Assembly: GCA_010671905.1 (NCBI GenBank) | Contig: JAAHII010000001.1 | Span: 1,240,001 to 1,304,000, forward strand | From: Leptolyngbya sp. SIOISBB | Lineage (GTDB): Bacteria > Cyanobacteriota > Cyanobacteriia > Phormidesmidales > Phormidesmidaceae | Length of the DNA stretch: 64,000 bases | Reading direction: 5' to 3' | In this document: piece after piece, positions 1-9,166 of the stretch | How the letters are laid out: every line of letters begins with the position of its first letter | How positions within the stretch are numbered: the first letter of the stretch is position 1 | Translations under genes and position numbers: made by a program | The notes under the pieces: generated by a model | Told to the model about the DNA's origin: nothing | The model's database searches: none | The model's input: the letters and a program-made list of their open reading frames with translations, nothing else

Positions 1-96
1 AAAGGTGCGATCGCCATTAATAGCAGTGGTGGTGGGAGCTTCATCTTGAATTTTCCTGTTTACCCTAGCGTTATTGATGATGCCGAATTGGCCTAA
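1..96 (+). CDS. C-terminal tail of a truncated upstream gene (possibly a sensor kinase)
   Basis: Frame 1 is open from the window edge to a TAA at 94-96 and encodes 31 residues. The segment GAIAINSSGGGSFILNFPV resembles the end of a histidine-kinase ATPase domain (final strand ending in a F-x-hydrophobic-P motif), but it is too short to assign safely. Everything upstream lies outside the window. Confidence 0.35.
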   Translation, partial: KGAIAINSSGGGSFILNFPVYPSVIDDAELA

Positions 97-408
97 CACT
101 TTTATTCGAAATATCATTTCTGTGTAAGTAGGTATGCATAATCTAATCTGACAATACGTTAGGTTGTGGTTGAGGAACGAAACCCAACCCCCTGCTCTGC
201 GAGGATGGTGAAGCAATGAGTTCGATCGCGATACTCGTGTCGGAGCGCATGGAACTCAACACGGGCTTGATATACATTCGAAATGGTGGTGGATTCCGTC
301 ATTGTTCATGCCGTCTAACGATAAAGTTGAGTCGCACCTTAGCCCAGCAGCCTACAAGGCGACTGGTTCGCATTGCGGCAACGCGCTGTTTAGGGAGCTG
401 GGCTAAGC
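97..408. other. Intergenic stretch, nothing recognised
   Basis: No supported gene lies here. Open frames in this stretch lack family features and overlap the acetyltransferase in antisense. I see no clear hairpin with a T-run and no repeat shared with the rest of the window. Confidence 0.5.
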
Positions 409-927
409 CTACAACCTTGAGGTATCCGTCCAGCCATAGGCAACTTCAGTCAATGTCGTGCCACCCCGCACAATCGCTTTTTGAGCAACTTTTTGCCCCC
501 CGATCGCCTCATAAAACCGACAGGCTGGGTTGGCTTCCAGAACCCACACTAGCAGGGTCTGAATGTTCATCTGAGCAAGTTGATGAGCGATCGCTTGCAC
601 TAATTGACGGCCAATTCCTCGCCGCTGATAGGCTTCCAGAATATAGAGCGCATAGAGTTCACCCTGATAGACGGAATGACCTTCCCGCTCTAAACCACCA
701 TTGGCAAAGCCAATAATCTGACCGTGTGGATTCTCAGAAACGTAGGTGAATGGTGCCTTTTCTAGCGCGCCAGCAAAAATGCTCCGCCAGCCCTGCTCAC
801 GCTGTTGGTAGGTCATCGTTTGCAAGACTTCATCCGGGAAAATGCCCTGATAAGTTGTTCGCCAAGCATCCACATGGACTCGCGCGATCGCCGGAATATC
901 ATCGTGAGTGGCTGTTCTCAAAATCAT
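409..927 (-). CDS. GNAT family N-acetyltransferase
   Basis: A 172-residue protein of usual GNAT length. The N-terminus (MILRTATHDDIPAIARVHVDAW) is typical of the first GNAT strand and helix. The acetyl-CoA-binding motif A is seen as YQRRGIGRQLVQA around residues 120-132, after the strand ELYALYILEAY. A late segment with NPACRFYEAIGG matches motif B. Such enzymes move acetyl from acetyl-CoA to an amine; the substrate cannot be read from the sequence. It stands alone, 49 bp from the next minus-strand gene, which lies upstream of it and could share its transcript. Confidence 0.85.
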   Translation of the reverse strand: MILRTATHDDIPAIARVHVDAWRTTYQGIFPDEVLQTMTYQQREQGWRSIFAGALEKAPFTYVSENPHGQIIGFANGGLEREGHSVYQGELYALYILEAYQRRGIGRQLVQAIAHQLAQMNIQTLLVWVLEANPACRFYEAIGGQKVAQKAIVRGGTTLTEVAYGWTDTSRL

Positions 928-975
928 GATCTGCCGACTATTCCGTAAACCTAACGCCCACTGCCATTGAGGCGG

Positions 976-1932
976 CTATGAATGATCCCAATCGGGGCGG
1001 AAGCCTTTGCGGGAGTTGAGAAAGCGATCGATCGCCATGGCCGCCACGCAGCCATCACCCGCTGCGACGACCGCTTGTTTGAAAGGAGTATTGCGAATAT
1101 CGCCCACCGCCCAAACCCCTTCAACGCTGGTGGCCATTAACTCATCGACCTGCACCCCACCGTCCGGATTGAGCGCGATCTGATCGCCGAGAAAATCAGT
1201 AATTGGCTTGGAGCCATTTTGATACACAAACACCCCTTCGACGGGTAAGGGTACGGGTTCCTTGGCCTGCTTGGGTTTGACCTGGATGCCCGTGACACCC
1301 ATGTCCCCACCTTGGATATCTAATAAGCGAGAGCGGCTCCAATGTTTGACATTGGCGTTTGCCAGCAAATCTTGCACGTGGGGATCTTCGGCAGGGGGGT
1401 CTTTGAAGGTAACGAGATGGACTGTAGAGGCAAATTTGGTCAGGACTTGAGCCTCTTCGATCGCCTCTGGATTAGCGCCAATCACCGCCACTTCACGATC
1501 GCGGTAAAACGCTCCGTCGCAGGTGGCACAATAACTCACGCCCCGGCCCAAGAATTCCGCTTCTCCCTTAAAGGAAGCCGTCCGCCCCATGGCCCCGGTG
1601 GCCAGCACCAAAGCCCGCCCGCGAAAGGTGCCCTCAGGGGTATAAACCATTTTGCGATCGCCTGACACATCAATGCCAAAAACCTGGCCACGACGATAAT
1701 CAGTTCCAAACGTGATCGCCTGCTCGCGCATTACTGCGAGCAATTCTTCACCGCTGACATCCCCCGGAACGCCTGGATAATTGGCGATTTTATGCGTAAT
1801 GGCCAGGGCTCCCACAGCAGGATTTTTATCCAGAATGACCGTTTTCAGATCCGCCCGTGAGGTATACAACGCGCAGCTACATCCGGCGGGGCCTCCCCCC
1901 ACAATCACAACATCAAATTCCAACGTTTCCAC
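976..1932 (-). CDS. Thioredoxin-reductase-like FAD/NAD(P)-binding disulfide oxidoreductase
   Basis: A 318-residue flavoprotein of the size of bacterial thioredoxin reductases. The FAD-binding motif is IVGGGPAGCSCALYTSRA near the N-terminus. The redox-active CxxC is in YCATCDGAFY near residue 140, followed by a second Rossmann motif (VAVIGANPEAIEEA), and the late FAD motif is WAVGDIRN near residue 275. The second nucleotide-binding loop is GANPEA rather than the classical GGGNSA, so cofactor preference is uncertain. The probable role is cytosolic reduction of a thioredoxin-like partner. No thioredoxin gene is adjacent. Confidence 0.85.
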   Translation of the reverse strand: METLEFDVVIVGGGPAGCSCALYTSRADLKTVILDKNPAVGALAITHKIANYPGVPGDVSGEELLAVMREQAITFGTDYRRGQVFGIDVSGDRKMVYTPEGTFRGRALVLATGAMGRTASFKGEAEFLGRGVSYCATCDGAFYRDREVAVIGANPEAIEEAQVLTKFASTVHLVTFKDPPAEDPHVQDLLANANVKHWSRSRLLDIQGGDMGVTGIQVKPKQAKEPVPLPVEGVFVYQNGSKPITDFLGDQIALNPDGGVQVDELMATSVEGVWAVGDIRNTPFKQAVVAAGDGCVAAMAIDRFLNSRKGFRPDWDHS

Positions 1933-2116
1933 AATGAAGATCTCCGATCAACGTATTAAAAAGGCTAGTTAAAAAGGGTCGGTTTGCCGGCTGTAGGATA
2001 TGGGGTTCTAAAAAGATGAAAGCGACCAAGATTAAGGGTCGAGATGACGAGGACAAGACTCGTTCAGAACCCAGAACTTAGCATCCAAGAACTCAGAATT
2101 TAAAAATTAGCCATGC

Positions 2117-2861
2117 CTAAGAGATGATTTCGATTAGAGCGTTACCGCTCATAGACGAGAGGGTCTGTTGCCAAAAATCTAAAATCACCGGACTGGTTTT
2201 TGACGCATGAGTGTAGTGAAAAAAGTGTCGTCCTTCGGGGCAAGTCCAGAGGCGATCACCAGGGTGCAGCCAGGGTTGCCAACGACTATGGGCATTCGGG
2301 TCAACGATCACATCATGAGCACCGTTGCAAACCAACAATGGTACGTCTACCCCACCGGGCGAAAACCGCTGGTGAGCAGCTAATGAATGGGGTGTCAGCT
2401 CGCAGTCTAAGATCTGCTCTAATAGCTTGGCCAAGGACGCCATTTGACGAGAATTTCGACAGCCAAACAAAAGATGAGCCATCTGGATCAGAAGCATTTG
2501 GCGATCGCACGGCAAGTGATTTCTTAAGGCGTAGTAGTGGGCATCCCACCCAACTGCCGGATTACTCCCCACCGAAAGTAGCGTCAACGACTTCACTCGC
2601 GCCGGATGCAGCCGGGCATACAACAGCCCCAAGGCCCCACTGAGGCCATGACCAATCAGGTGCAAGGGCTGCGGTTGCAGTTGCAGATAATCATCTAACA
2701 GATCTACGACAGTTTGAATACAGCAGGGCTCATCTGGAGCTTGCTGGTAGCTCCAATAACTAATTTCAACTTGTCGACTCAGCAGCCGACATAAACGCTG
2801 GTCAAACTGACTCAAGCTGGGATTAACCCCCCAGCCAAAGGGCATCAGGGAAATGACTCAT
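2117..2861 (-). CDS. Alpha/beta-hydrolase fold protein (N-terminus frameshifted)
   Basis: About 247 residues. The central part LHLIGHGLSGALGLLYARLHP aligns with the nucleophile elbow of alpha/beta hydrolases, but the usual LIGHS serine position holds glycine. A serine two residues later could be the nucleophile, or the protein may be inactive. A late strand with LLVCNGAHDVIV carries the acid position, and the GRHFFHYTH segment the histidine. The intact ORF starts at 2845, yet an upstream ATG (2859-2861) encodes MSHFPDALWLG and joins in frame if the C6 run at 2827-2832 is read as C5. That gives a typical start, so I extend the gene. Substrate unknown. Confidence 0.7.
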
Positions 2862-3343
2862 CGGGGTTTAACAGGATAAGTGGGCATAGAAATTCATCTA
2901 TTAACGACAGCAGGCAGATAGACACTTATGGCTCCGAGCCACCGGGCTGACCAGCCACGAATTGCACAAACGGCTTACCTTTCGTAGAGGCCTTGGCAAC
3001 CACCAGTCGAGAATGAATGTCGACAATTTATCGGAGCAGCTGACTGAAATTCTATATCATCGCGAACATTTTATTGGGAATTAATATCGTTTACAGAAAC
3101 GTTTTAGAACGATGAATGAAGTCATCCGAAGAATTCACATCTTCGTGTAGAGCCAGCTACCAATCGTCAGACGCAATCCAAAAACCTAATATTTCATTAG
3201 AGTTATAGACTTCAAGAAAACGCTTTTTGGTTCCCAGAAATGTCAGTTCAGAAAGATTAATTCGAAAAATCTTGCTATCCAGAAAAGCTTTCTCAACATA
3301 AGTTAACTCTTTGCTTGTTGAGAAAAATTCTAGAGTATGCTCA
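2862..3343. other. Intergenic leader region of the antenna cluster
   Basis: AT-rich stretch of about 480 bp between the divergent hydrolase gene and the first CP43-like gene. No ORF of note. It probably carries the promoter and long leader of the antenna operon. Confidence 0.4.
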
Positions 3344-3362
3344 AATCATTCTAATGAGAATT
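3344..3362 (+). promoter_or_regulatory. Candidate Fur-box-like site upstream of the antenna cluster
   Basis: The 19-bp stretch AATCATTCTAATGAGAATT resembles the AAT(G/C)ATnAT blocks of a Fur box and holds the short palindrome TTCT-AATG-AGAA. It lies about 100 bp before the first CP43-like start codon. Genes of the IsiA family are classically Fur-repressed, so the position makes sense. The match to the consensus is imperfect; this is a suggestion only. Confidence 0.35.
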
Positions 3363-3464
3363 CAAGTCATTAAGAACATTTTTTGTGCCAGCGCTGAGTC
3401 TCAGAGCAGGTTTACTGTTCTGTTCGCTTTTGCCAGCCATTTGTCCTGATTGCAAGGAACTGCT

Positions 3465-4535
3465 ATGACCAACGGACTCTTTTGGACTCCATTTATGCGA
3501 TCGCTCGGGTGGTCTTATCAAACCACGACCGACGTGGGCGCTCCCTTATTAGCGGGTAACATCCGCTTTAAGGATCTCTCTGGGCGTTTACTGGGGGCGC
3601 ATGTCGCCCATGCTGGGTTGATCGTGTTGTGGGCGGGCGCAATGACGCTGTTTGAGCTGTCGCGATTTGACCCCAGCCTGCCGATGTATAACCAAAATCT
3701 GATTTTGCTGCCGCACCTCGCCAGTTTGGGGATTGGCGTCGGCGAGGGTGGCCTGGTGGTGGATACCTATCCCTACTATGCGATCGCCATGGGACATCTC
3801 ATTAGTTCTGCGGTGCTGGGGGCTGGCGGCATTTATCATGCCGTGCTCGGCCCAGAGCGGTTGAAGGAAGACGGCTTTGGCTACGACTGGCAAGACGGCG
3901 ACAAAATGACCAGCATTTTGGGCATTCACCTGGTGTTACTGGGGGTAGGAGCCTTGCTGCTCGTGCTGAAGGCGACTCAACTTGGCGGCATTTACGATCC
4001 GCTGGTGGATCAGGTGCGGTTGGTAGAGCCCAATCTCGATCCGGGTCGTATCTTTGGCTATCTGTTTGGCATCAGTCCTCACGGCTGGACGATTACCGGC
4101 ATGGCGAGTGTCGATAATTTGGAAGACGTCATTGGCGGGCATGTCTGGGTTGGGGTGCTCTGCATTGGCGGCGGCATTTTTCACATTGTCACTAAGCCAT
4201 TTGCTTGGGCCAAAGCGCGACTGGTGTGGTCGGGCGAAGCCTATCTCTCTTACAGCTTGGGGGCCTTAGCGATCGCGGGCTTTAGCGTGGCGGTCTTTGT
4301 TTCCGTCAACGAAATCGCTTATCCCATTGTTTTCTATGGCCCCATCGGCGGCACAGAGGAATCGGTGCGCGCCGCTTTAGCGAGCGTTCATGCCACCCTC
4401 GGTTCCCTGGCGCTCCTCGGTCATCTCTGGCACGCCTATCGATCACTCAGCGTATCGTTAGGCACCGTGCAGGGGACATTCTTTGACTTCATGGCGAATC
4501 GGAAGCCCGCGATCGTGCAGGGGTCGATGAATTGA
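3465..4535 (+). CDS. isiA: CP43-like chlorophyll-binding antenna protein 1 (IsiA/Pcb family)
   Basis: A 356-residue membrane protein with six hydrophobic helices, the size of IsiA/Pcb proteins and without the large lumenal loop of true CP43. Chlorophyll-ligand histidines sit in family motifs such as [32 protein letters not shown] and [18 protein letters not shown]. Proteins of this family form antenna rings or arcs around photosystem I in the thylakoid membrane. I chose the ATG at 3465 (an AAGGA lies upstream) over an in-frame non-ATG start at 3450. It heads a cluster with two further family members and a rod linker. No flavodoxin gene (isiB) follows. The symbol refers to the family; the exact subclass is uncertain. 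Confidence 0.9.
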   Translation: MTNGLFWTPFMRSLGWSYQTTTDVGAPLLAGNIRFKDLSGRLLGAHVAHAGLIVLWAGAMTLFELSRFDPSLPMYNQNLILLPHLASLGIGVGEGGLVVDTYPYYAIAMGHLISSAVLGAGGIYHAVLGPERLKEDGFGYDWQDGDKMTSILGIHLVLLGVGALLLVLKATQLGGIYDPLVDQVRLVEPNLDPGRIFGYLFGISPHGWTITGMASVDNLEDVIGGHVWVGVLCIGGGIFHIVTKPFAWAKARLVWSGEAYLSYSLGALAIAGFSVAVFVSVNEIAYPIVFYGPIGGTEESVRAALASVHATLGSLALLGHLWHAYRSLSVSLGTVQGTFFDFMANRKPAIVQGSMN

Positions 4536-4680
4536 GGGATAGGGAATGGGGAACGGGGAACAGGGAATCAGTACTGACTCTTAGTCCAACACCTGCTACC
4601 CGCCACCTAAGACCCGCCACCCTACTACTCTCTAAACTCACACTCTTTTTTCGTTGCTCTCTCAAGAAAATTCATCTCTC
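4536..4680. repeat. Intergenic short tandem repeats (GGGGAAC/AGGGAA type)
   Basis: Between the first two antenna genes, 4540-4575 carries degenerate repeats of GGGAAYRGGGAA type, and 4590-4625 carries repeated CCGCCACC-like units. Similar purine-rich repeats recur at 30824-30882. These are typical cyanobacterial intergenic repeats; no gene is present. Confidence 0.5.
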
Positions 4681-4695
4681 AGGAGGATAATTGTT

Positions 4696-5736
4696 ATGGC
4701 AATTGCCACTGGCAATATCAATATTGACATTCCCTTTCGAGCCGGTAATGCCCGACTTACCGATCTATCGGGTCGATTGTTAGGGGCCCACGTGGCTCAC
4801 GCGGGCTTGATCGTCTTTTGGGCAGGCGCGATTACCCTGTTCGAACTCAATCGTTTTGATCCGTCGCTACCGATGTATGACCAGGGCTTGATTTTGCTGC
4901 CCAACCTGGCTCGTCTAGGGTTTGGCGTGGGGGCGGAAGGCGCGATCGTCGACACTTACCCCTACTTCGTGATCGGCGCATTGCATTTAATTAGCTCGGC
5001 GTTTTTGGGCGCGGGGGGAATTTTCCACTCTCTGTTTGGGCCAGCCAAGCTAGAAAGCAAGTTTAAATTCTTTGGCTACCGCTGGGATGACACCAATCAG
5101 ATGACTAACATCTTGGGGTTCCATCTCACCCTGTTGGGGGTGGGGGCTTTCTTGTTGGTGGCTAAGGCCATGTATTTTGGTGGCCTCTATGACCCGATCG
5201 CTCAAGACGTCCGCGTCATCACCAATCCCACATTGAATCCAGCGACGATTTTTGGCTATCTGTTTGGCACCGAGGGCCGCTTTTGGATTGCTGGGGTCGA
5301 TAGCTTAGAGGATGTGGTCGGTGGCCATATCTGGGTGGGGGTAACCCTCATTGCTGGGGGCATCTGGCATATTGTGACGAAGCCGCTGGCCTGGGCAAAA
5401 CCGCTCTTTGTCTGGTCGGGAGAAGCTTACTTGTCTTACAGCGTTGGGGCGGTGGCCTTAATGTCCTTTGTGGCGACGCTATTTGTGTCGGTTAACTCAC
5501 TGGTATTTCCCACAGAGTTTTTTGGCCCCACGCTGAGCCTGGCATTTGATCGCTTTCCCGTGTTTGTTAGCCCTGATGGAGTGGCCACAAACCGGGTGTG
5601 GTTAGCCAATACCCAATTCTGGCTGGGCTTCTTCTTTTTGCAGGGGCACATCTTCCACGCCTTGCGGGCAGCTGGCTACAGCTTTAAGGAAGGCCGAGTA
5701 CTTGAATCAACGCGTGGGGAGATCAGTGCATCATGA
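4696..5736 (+). CDS. isiA: CP43-like chlorophyll-binding antenna protein 2 (IsiA/Pcb family)
   Basis: A 346-residue paralogue of the preceding protein with the same six-helix plan and chlorophyll histidine motifs ([53 protein letters not shown]). The start is fixed by a strong AGGAGG at 4681-4686, nine bases before the ATG. Its TGA overlaps the ATG of the next gene (ATGA at 5733-5736), which implies translational coupling and suggests that the two proteins are made in a fixed ratio. Expected location is the thylakoid membrane, next to photosystem I. Confidence 0.9.
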   Translation: MAIATGNINIDIPFRAGNARLTDLSGRLLGAHVAHAGLIVFWAGAITLFELNRFDPSLPMYDQGLILLPNLARLGFGVGAEGAIVDTYPYFVIGALHLISSAFLGAGGIFHSLFGPAKLESKFKFFGYRWDDTNQMTNILGFHLTLLGVGAFLLVAKAMYFGGLYDPIAQDVRVITNPTLNPATIFGYLFGTEGRFWIAGVDSLEDVVGGHIWVGVTLIAGGIWHIVTKPLAWAKPLFVWSGEAYLSYSVGAVALMSFVATLFVSVNSLVFPTEFFGPTLSLAFDRFPVFVSPDGVATNRVWLANTQFWLGFFFLQGHIFHALRAAGYSFKEGRVLESTRGEISAS

Positions 5737-7295
5737 CAGTCACTCAAGAAAATCCCCTCAAGCCACTCGGCTTTATTACCGATCAAGCAGATCCCAATGC
5801 TTTTGTCTCGCAATCCCTCGATCCTTACTCTTGGTGGGCCGGTAACTTTCGCTTTGTTGACCTTTCGGGCAAGCTGCTCGGCGCTCACATCGCCCATGCG
5901 GGGCTGATTGTGCTCTGGGCAGGCGCGATGACGCTGTTCGAGCTATCGCGATTTAACCCCAGTCTGCCGATGGTTGATCAGGGGTTGATCTTGCTGCCGC
6001 ACTTAGCCAGTTTGGGCATTGGTGTTGGAACCGACGGCGTGATTGTCGATACATATCCCTACTTTATGATCGGGATCTTGCATCTGGTGAGTTCTGCCGT
6101 GCTAGGAGCGGGCGGGATTTACCATGCGGTCTTGGGGCCAGAAAAACTTGACCCCAAAGGCTTTGGCTACGACTGGGCCGATCGCCGCAAAATGACCACC
6201 ATTCTCGGCATCCATTTGGTGCTGCTGGGGGTGGGAGCCTTGTTGCTCGTCCTCAAGGCGGCGTTTGTGGGCGGGTTATATGACCCCACGATCGCCGATG
6301 TCCGCTTGGTGACGCAACCCACGTTTAATCCTCTGCGCATCTTTGGCTATGTGGTCGGGATTACCCCTGACGGCTGGACGCTGCAGGGTATGGCGGCGGT
6401 CAACAATTTAGAAGATGTGGTCGGCGGCCACGTGTGGATCGGGGCGATCTGCATTTTGGGCGGCATCTGGCACATTCAAACCGAGCCGACTAAATGGGCC
6501 AAGGGACTATTTGTTTGGTCGGGCGAGGCGTATCTGGCCTACAGTCAAGCGGCGATCGCTTACATGGGCTTCTTTGCCGCCTACTTTGTCTGGGCCAACG
6601 GCACAGTGTATCCCGAAGTGTTTTATGGGCCAGTGGCCACCACCACAGTGGATGGGGTGATTACGCCGCGCACTTGGCTGATGCTGTTTCAGGTGATTTT
6701 TGCCAGCTTGCTACTGGCGGGGCATTTTTGGCATGGATTGCGATCGCGGGCGATCGCAGCGGGCTACAACTTTAGTCAGATGAAGTTCAACCCTGGGGCG
6801 ATCTATGGCGAAAGTCAGTTCAACAATCAACCCTTGTTTGAGGGGATTATGCAGCCGCCCCAAAACAATCCTCAAATTGGCATGTTGGACACACCCATTA
6901 GTGCCAGCCCACTGAGCCAAACATGGATCAAAAATCTGCCCATTTACCGCGCTGGCTTACCAGCAGTGGCACGCGGTCTAGAAATTGGCATGGCTCATGG
7001 CTACCTATTGCTCGGGCCATTCTTGAAACTCGGGCCCTTGCGAAATACTGATCAAGCTCTCCTTGCCGGTATCGGCGGTGCCTCTGGACTCGTGATCATT
7101 TTGAGTGTTTGTCTCTTTATCTACGGCGGCGCGGTTTTCCAAGGTCGCAGCCAACCCCGTGGTAATTTGCCCGACAACCTCAAAACCTATCGCGACTGGA
7201 GCCTCTTTACCTCTGGCTTTTTGATCGGAGGCTTAGGGGGCGTGATTTTTGCCAGCTTCATCTTGTTTGAAATCGGGCGCTCTGGCCTAGCGTAA
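5733..7295 (+). CDS. CP43-like antenna protein fused to a C-terminal PsaL domain
   Basis: 520 residues. Residues 1 to about 350 are a third IsiA/Pcb-type six-helix chlorophyll protein ([34 protein letters not shown]). From about residue 375 the sequence becomes PsaL-like: [20 protein letters not shown], then [15 protein letters not shown], two more hydrophobic helices and FQGRSQPRG. PsaL is the photosystem I subunit at the trimer interface, so this fusion would plug an antenna domain directly into PSI. IsiA-PsaL fusions are known in some cyanobacteria. The gene is translationally coupled to the preceding one by an ATGA overlap. Confidence 0.9.
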   Translation: MTVTQENPLKPLGFITDQADPNAFVSQSLDPYSWWAGNFRFVDLSGKLLGAHIAHAGLIVLWAGAMTLFELSRFNPSLPMVDQGLILLPHLASLGIGVGTDGVIVDTYPYFMIGILHLVSSAVLGAGGIYHAVLGPEKLDPKGFGYDWADRRKMTTILGIHLVLLGVGALLLVLKAAFVGGLYDPTIADVRLVTQPTFNPLRIFGYVVGITPDGWTLQGMAAVNNLEDVVGGHVWIGAICILGGIWHIQTEPTKWAKGLFVWSGEAYLAYSQAAIAYMGFFAAYFVWANGTVYPEVFYGPVATTTVDGVITPRTWLMLFQVIFASLLLAGHFWHGLRSRAIAAGYNFSQMKFNPGAIYGESQFNNQPLFEGIMQPPQNNPQIGMLDTPISASPLSQTWIKNLPIYRAGLPAVARGLEIGMAHGYLLLGPFLKLGPLRNTDQALLAGIGGASGLVIILSVCLFIYGGAVFQGRSQPRGNLPDNLKTYRDWSLFTSGFLIGGLGGVIFASFILFEIGRSGLA

Positions 7296-7318
7296 TCCCG
7301 ATTAAGCGATGGGGGCAT

Positions 7319-7372
7319 AGAACCCTGCTCGTCGACCAAGGTCGCAAACGCTTTGGTTGATCACAGGGTTCT
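7319..7372 (+). terminator. Long stem-loop between antenna genes and cpcL
   Basis: AGAACCCTG at 7319 pairs with CAGGGTTCT at 7364-7372, and the inner arms TCGACCAA and TTGGTTGA extend the stem. No clear T-run follows directly. It may be an attenuator or an mRNA-processing hairpin that sets the ratio of antenna to linker messages. Confidence 0.55.
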
Positions 7373-7428
7373 TGTACTCTCCTGCCCCCTCACTTTCTTT
7401 CTATAAAACAGTGATCAAAACCTGAACC

Positions 7429-8139
7429 ATGACGATTCCTTTATTACAGTATTCTCCTTCCAGTCAAAATCAGCGGGTATCAGGATTTGAGGTCCCGGGT
7501 GACGAGCAACGGCGATTGCCCACCCAAGCTGACTTACCAGCAGACGCAGAGCTTGATGACATCATTCGGGCAGCGTATCGGCAGATCTTCAACGAACAAC
7601 AGATGATCATTGCGCATCGGCAAGTGGCCCTAGAGTCGCAGTTACGCAACGGGCAAATGACTGTCCGTGATTTTATCCGTAGCCTGGTGCTGTCCGACTC
7701 GTTTCGACGACTCAATTACGACACCAACAATAACTATCGGTTCGTAGAACTGTGTGTGCAGCGCTTGCTGGGGCGATCGCCCTACAACAAGCAGGAAAAA
7801 ATGGCCTGGTCGATTGTCTTAGCCACTAAGGGACTCCAAGGCTTTGTTGATGAACTGCTGAATACCGACGAGTACCTGGCTGAGTTTGGTGACTATCAGG
7901 TGCCGTATCAGCGGCGGCGCATTTTGCCCCAGCACGACACCGGCGCACTGCCCTTCGCACGGATGGCTCGCTATGATCGCTATCACCGCGATCAGCTCTA
8001 TCGGTCGGGGCAATTGCGACGGTTTGGCAACGGCGTTGACGATAGCAGTGCAGAAGTCTATCGCAAAGTGCTGTTGTTTGTCCCCACGGCAGCGGCGGCT
8101 TTGCTCGTAGCGACCTTGATACTGGTCACTGCAGTGTGA
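7429..8139 (+). CDS. cpcL: Membrane-anchored phycobilisome rod linker, CpcL (CpcG2) type
   Basis: 236 residues. Residues 20-180 are a Pfam PBS-linker domain (LPADAELDDIIRAAYRQIF, NGQMTVRDFIRSLVLSDSFR, FVELCVQRLLGRSPY). A Tyr/Arg-rich stretch follows, and the protein ends in a hydrophobic helix (VLLFVPTAAAALLVATLILV). That tail distinguishes CpcL from core-linked CpcG1. CpcL anchors phycocyanin rods to the membrane and passes energy mainly to PSI. Its place directly behind three PSI-antenna-type genes strengthens this reading. The start is ATG at 7429. Confidence 0.9.
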   Translation: MTIPLLQYSPSSQNQRVSGFEVPGDEQRRLPTQADLPADAELDDIIRAAYRQIFNEQQMIIAHRQVALESQLRNGQMTVRDFIRSLVLSDSFRRLNYDTNNNYRFVELCVQRLLGRSPYNKQEKMAWSIVLATKGLQGFVDELLNTDEYLAEFGDYQVPYQRRRILPQHDTGALPFARMARYDRYHRDQLYRSGQLRRFGNGVDDSSAEVYRKVLLFVPTAAAALLVATLILVTAV

Positions 8140-8945
8140 TCCTGTTTGGGGTCTGGGATGTAAGGCCAAACCTTGCACCCAAACCCGATCCACTCAAGCC
8201 ATCTGGGCAGGCTACGCCAATCCCCCGTTCCTGACGGGCAAAGCATTTTCGATTGCAAGTTTTTGGTCTAACCCCTGTCCCAGTTGAAAACTCTAGTTGC
8301 GAGCGATCGTCCCGACCTCATCTGCCTCTCCCTGAGAAGGTTGCCGCTTATACATAAGTTTCTGATTGGTCGTTTCCAGAGATCTAGCCCCCTACATCCC
8401 CCAATTTTGACACTGCTGGCGAAATATTTCGCAAACTCGCGAGACTTCTGGAAGCCCCCTTCCGTCCCCCAATTCTGGGGGAAACCGGATTCTTGCTCCC
8501 CCAGAATTGGGGGTTGGGGGGCCTCGATAACCTCAATACCATCGCCAATGTTTCTCAATGTTGAATTCGCCAGCGGTATCAATTTTGTGGGACTGTGAAC
8601 TCCTTTATCCCCCCAACTTTGGGGGGATAAAGGGGGCCAATGCAGCATTTTGTGGTCTTACTAGAGCTCAGCGCAAATGGCAGATCCCTTAAGAAGCAGG
8701 CTCTATCCAATTCAAACTGGGATTTCCCCCCTTTTCAAGGGGGGGATTAAGGGGGCTCCAAGCTCAGGCGTGTTCTAAAAAATGACTTATGTATAAGCCG
8801 TAGCCTTCTCAAGGAAAGGTGCCGGAAGCGATGAGGTTCTATCGGATTTAAAACTCTAGGTCTGATTCTGGATGAGGCTTAAACCGAAATATTGGGGCGC
8901 AAGTGCCTCGCCCCGACTAACCCAATTGATATTTGGAGACTTTCA
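8140..8945. other. Repeat-filled intergenic region between cpcL and the HLIP gene
   Basis: No supported gene. Most of it is the inverted-repeat-bounded element at 8331-8814. ORFs across it read through CCCCC/GGGGG-rich hairpins and are not coding. Confidence 0.6.
8331..8814. mobile_element. MITE-like element, family C, copy 1 (about 28-bp terminal inverted repeats)
   Basis: The left end (8331-8359) includes GCCGCTTATACATAAGT, and the right end (8785-8814) is its near-complement (ACTTATGTATAAGCCG...). The outer arms CCTGAGAAGG and CCTTCTCAAGG also pair. The interior contains several small hairpins of CCCCCAATTCTGGGGG type. A second, shorter copy with the same ends lies at 35309-35507. No transposase is encoded, so this is a non-autonomous element. 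Confidence 0.65.
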
Positions 8946-9122
8946 ATGAATTCCTTTACTGACCATGCTGCTACTGACGCGCCGCTCCAGCCGGTGGATG
9001 AGTCGCATGCTAGTACCGAAGCTGAACAGCCACTGAGCCTACCCCACCAGGCCGAAATTTGGAGTGGACGATTCGCCATGCTCGGCTTGACGACTGCCGT
9101 CATGGCGATCGCGTTGATGTAA
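8946..9122 (+). CDS. High-light-inducible protein (HLIP / small CAB-like protein)
   Basis: 58 residues from the ATG at 8946, after GGAGAC. The single helix AEIWSGRFAMLGLTTAVMAI carries the ExxxxRxAM chlorophyll-binding signature of the Hlip/CAB family. The N-terminal 35 residues are polar and acidic. Hlips bind chlorophyll and carotenoid and protect photosystems or chlorophyll-synthesis enzymes under stress. An in-frame upstream start at 8892 exists but would add residues atypical of the family. Closeness to the PSI antenna cluster suggests a shared stress context. Confidence 0.88.
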   Translation: MNSFTDHAATDAPLQPVDESHASTEAEQPLSLPHQAEIWSGRFAMLGLTTAVMAIALM

Positions 9123-9166
9123 ATCCCCCCTTTTACCCAAACTAATTTCACTAGGGAGGTGAGTTC

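Noticed and set aside
216-716. 166-residue plus ORF
   Set aside because: Antisense to the well-supported acetyltransferase and without family features.
8268-8648. Opposed ORFs over 8268-8648
   Set aside because: They read through inverted C/G-run hairpins of a MITE-like element.
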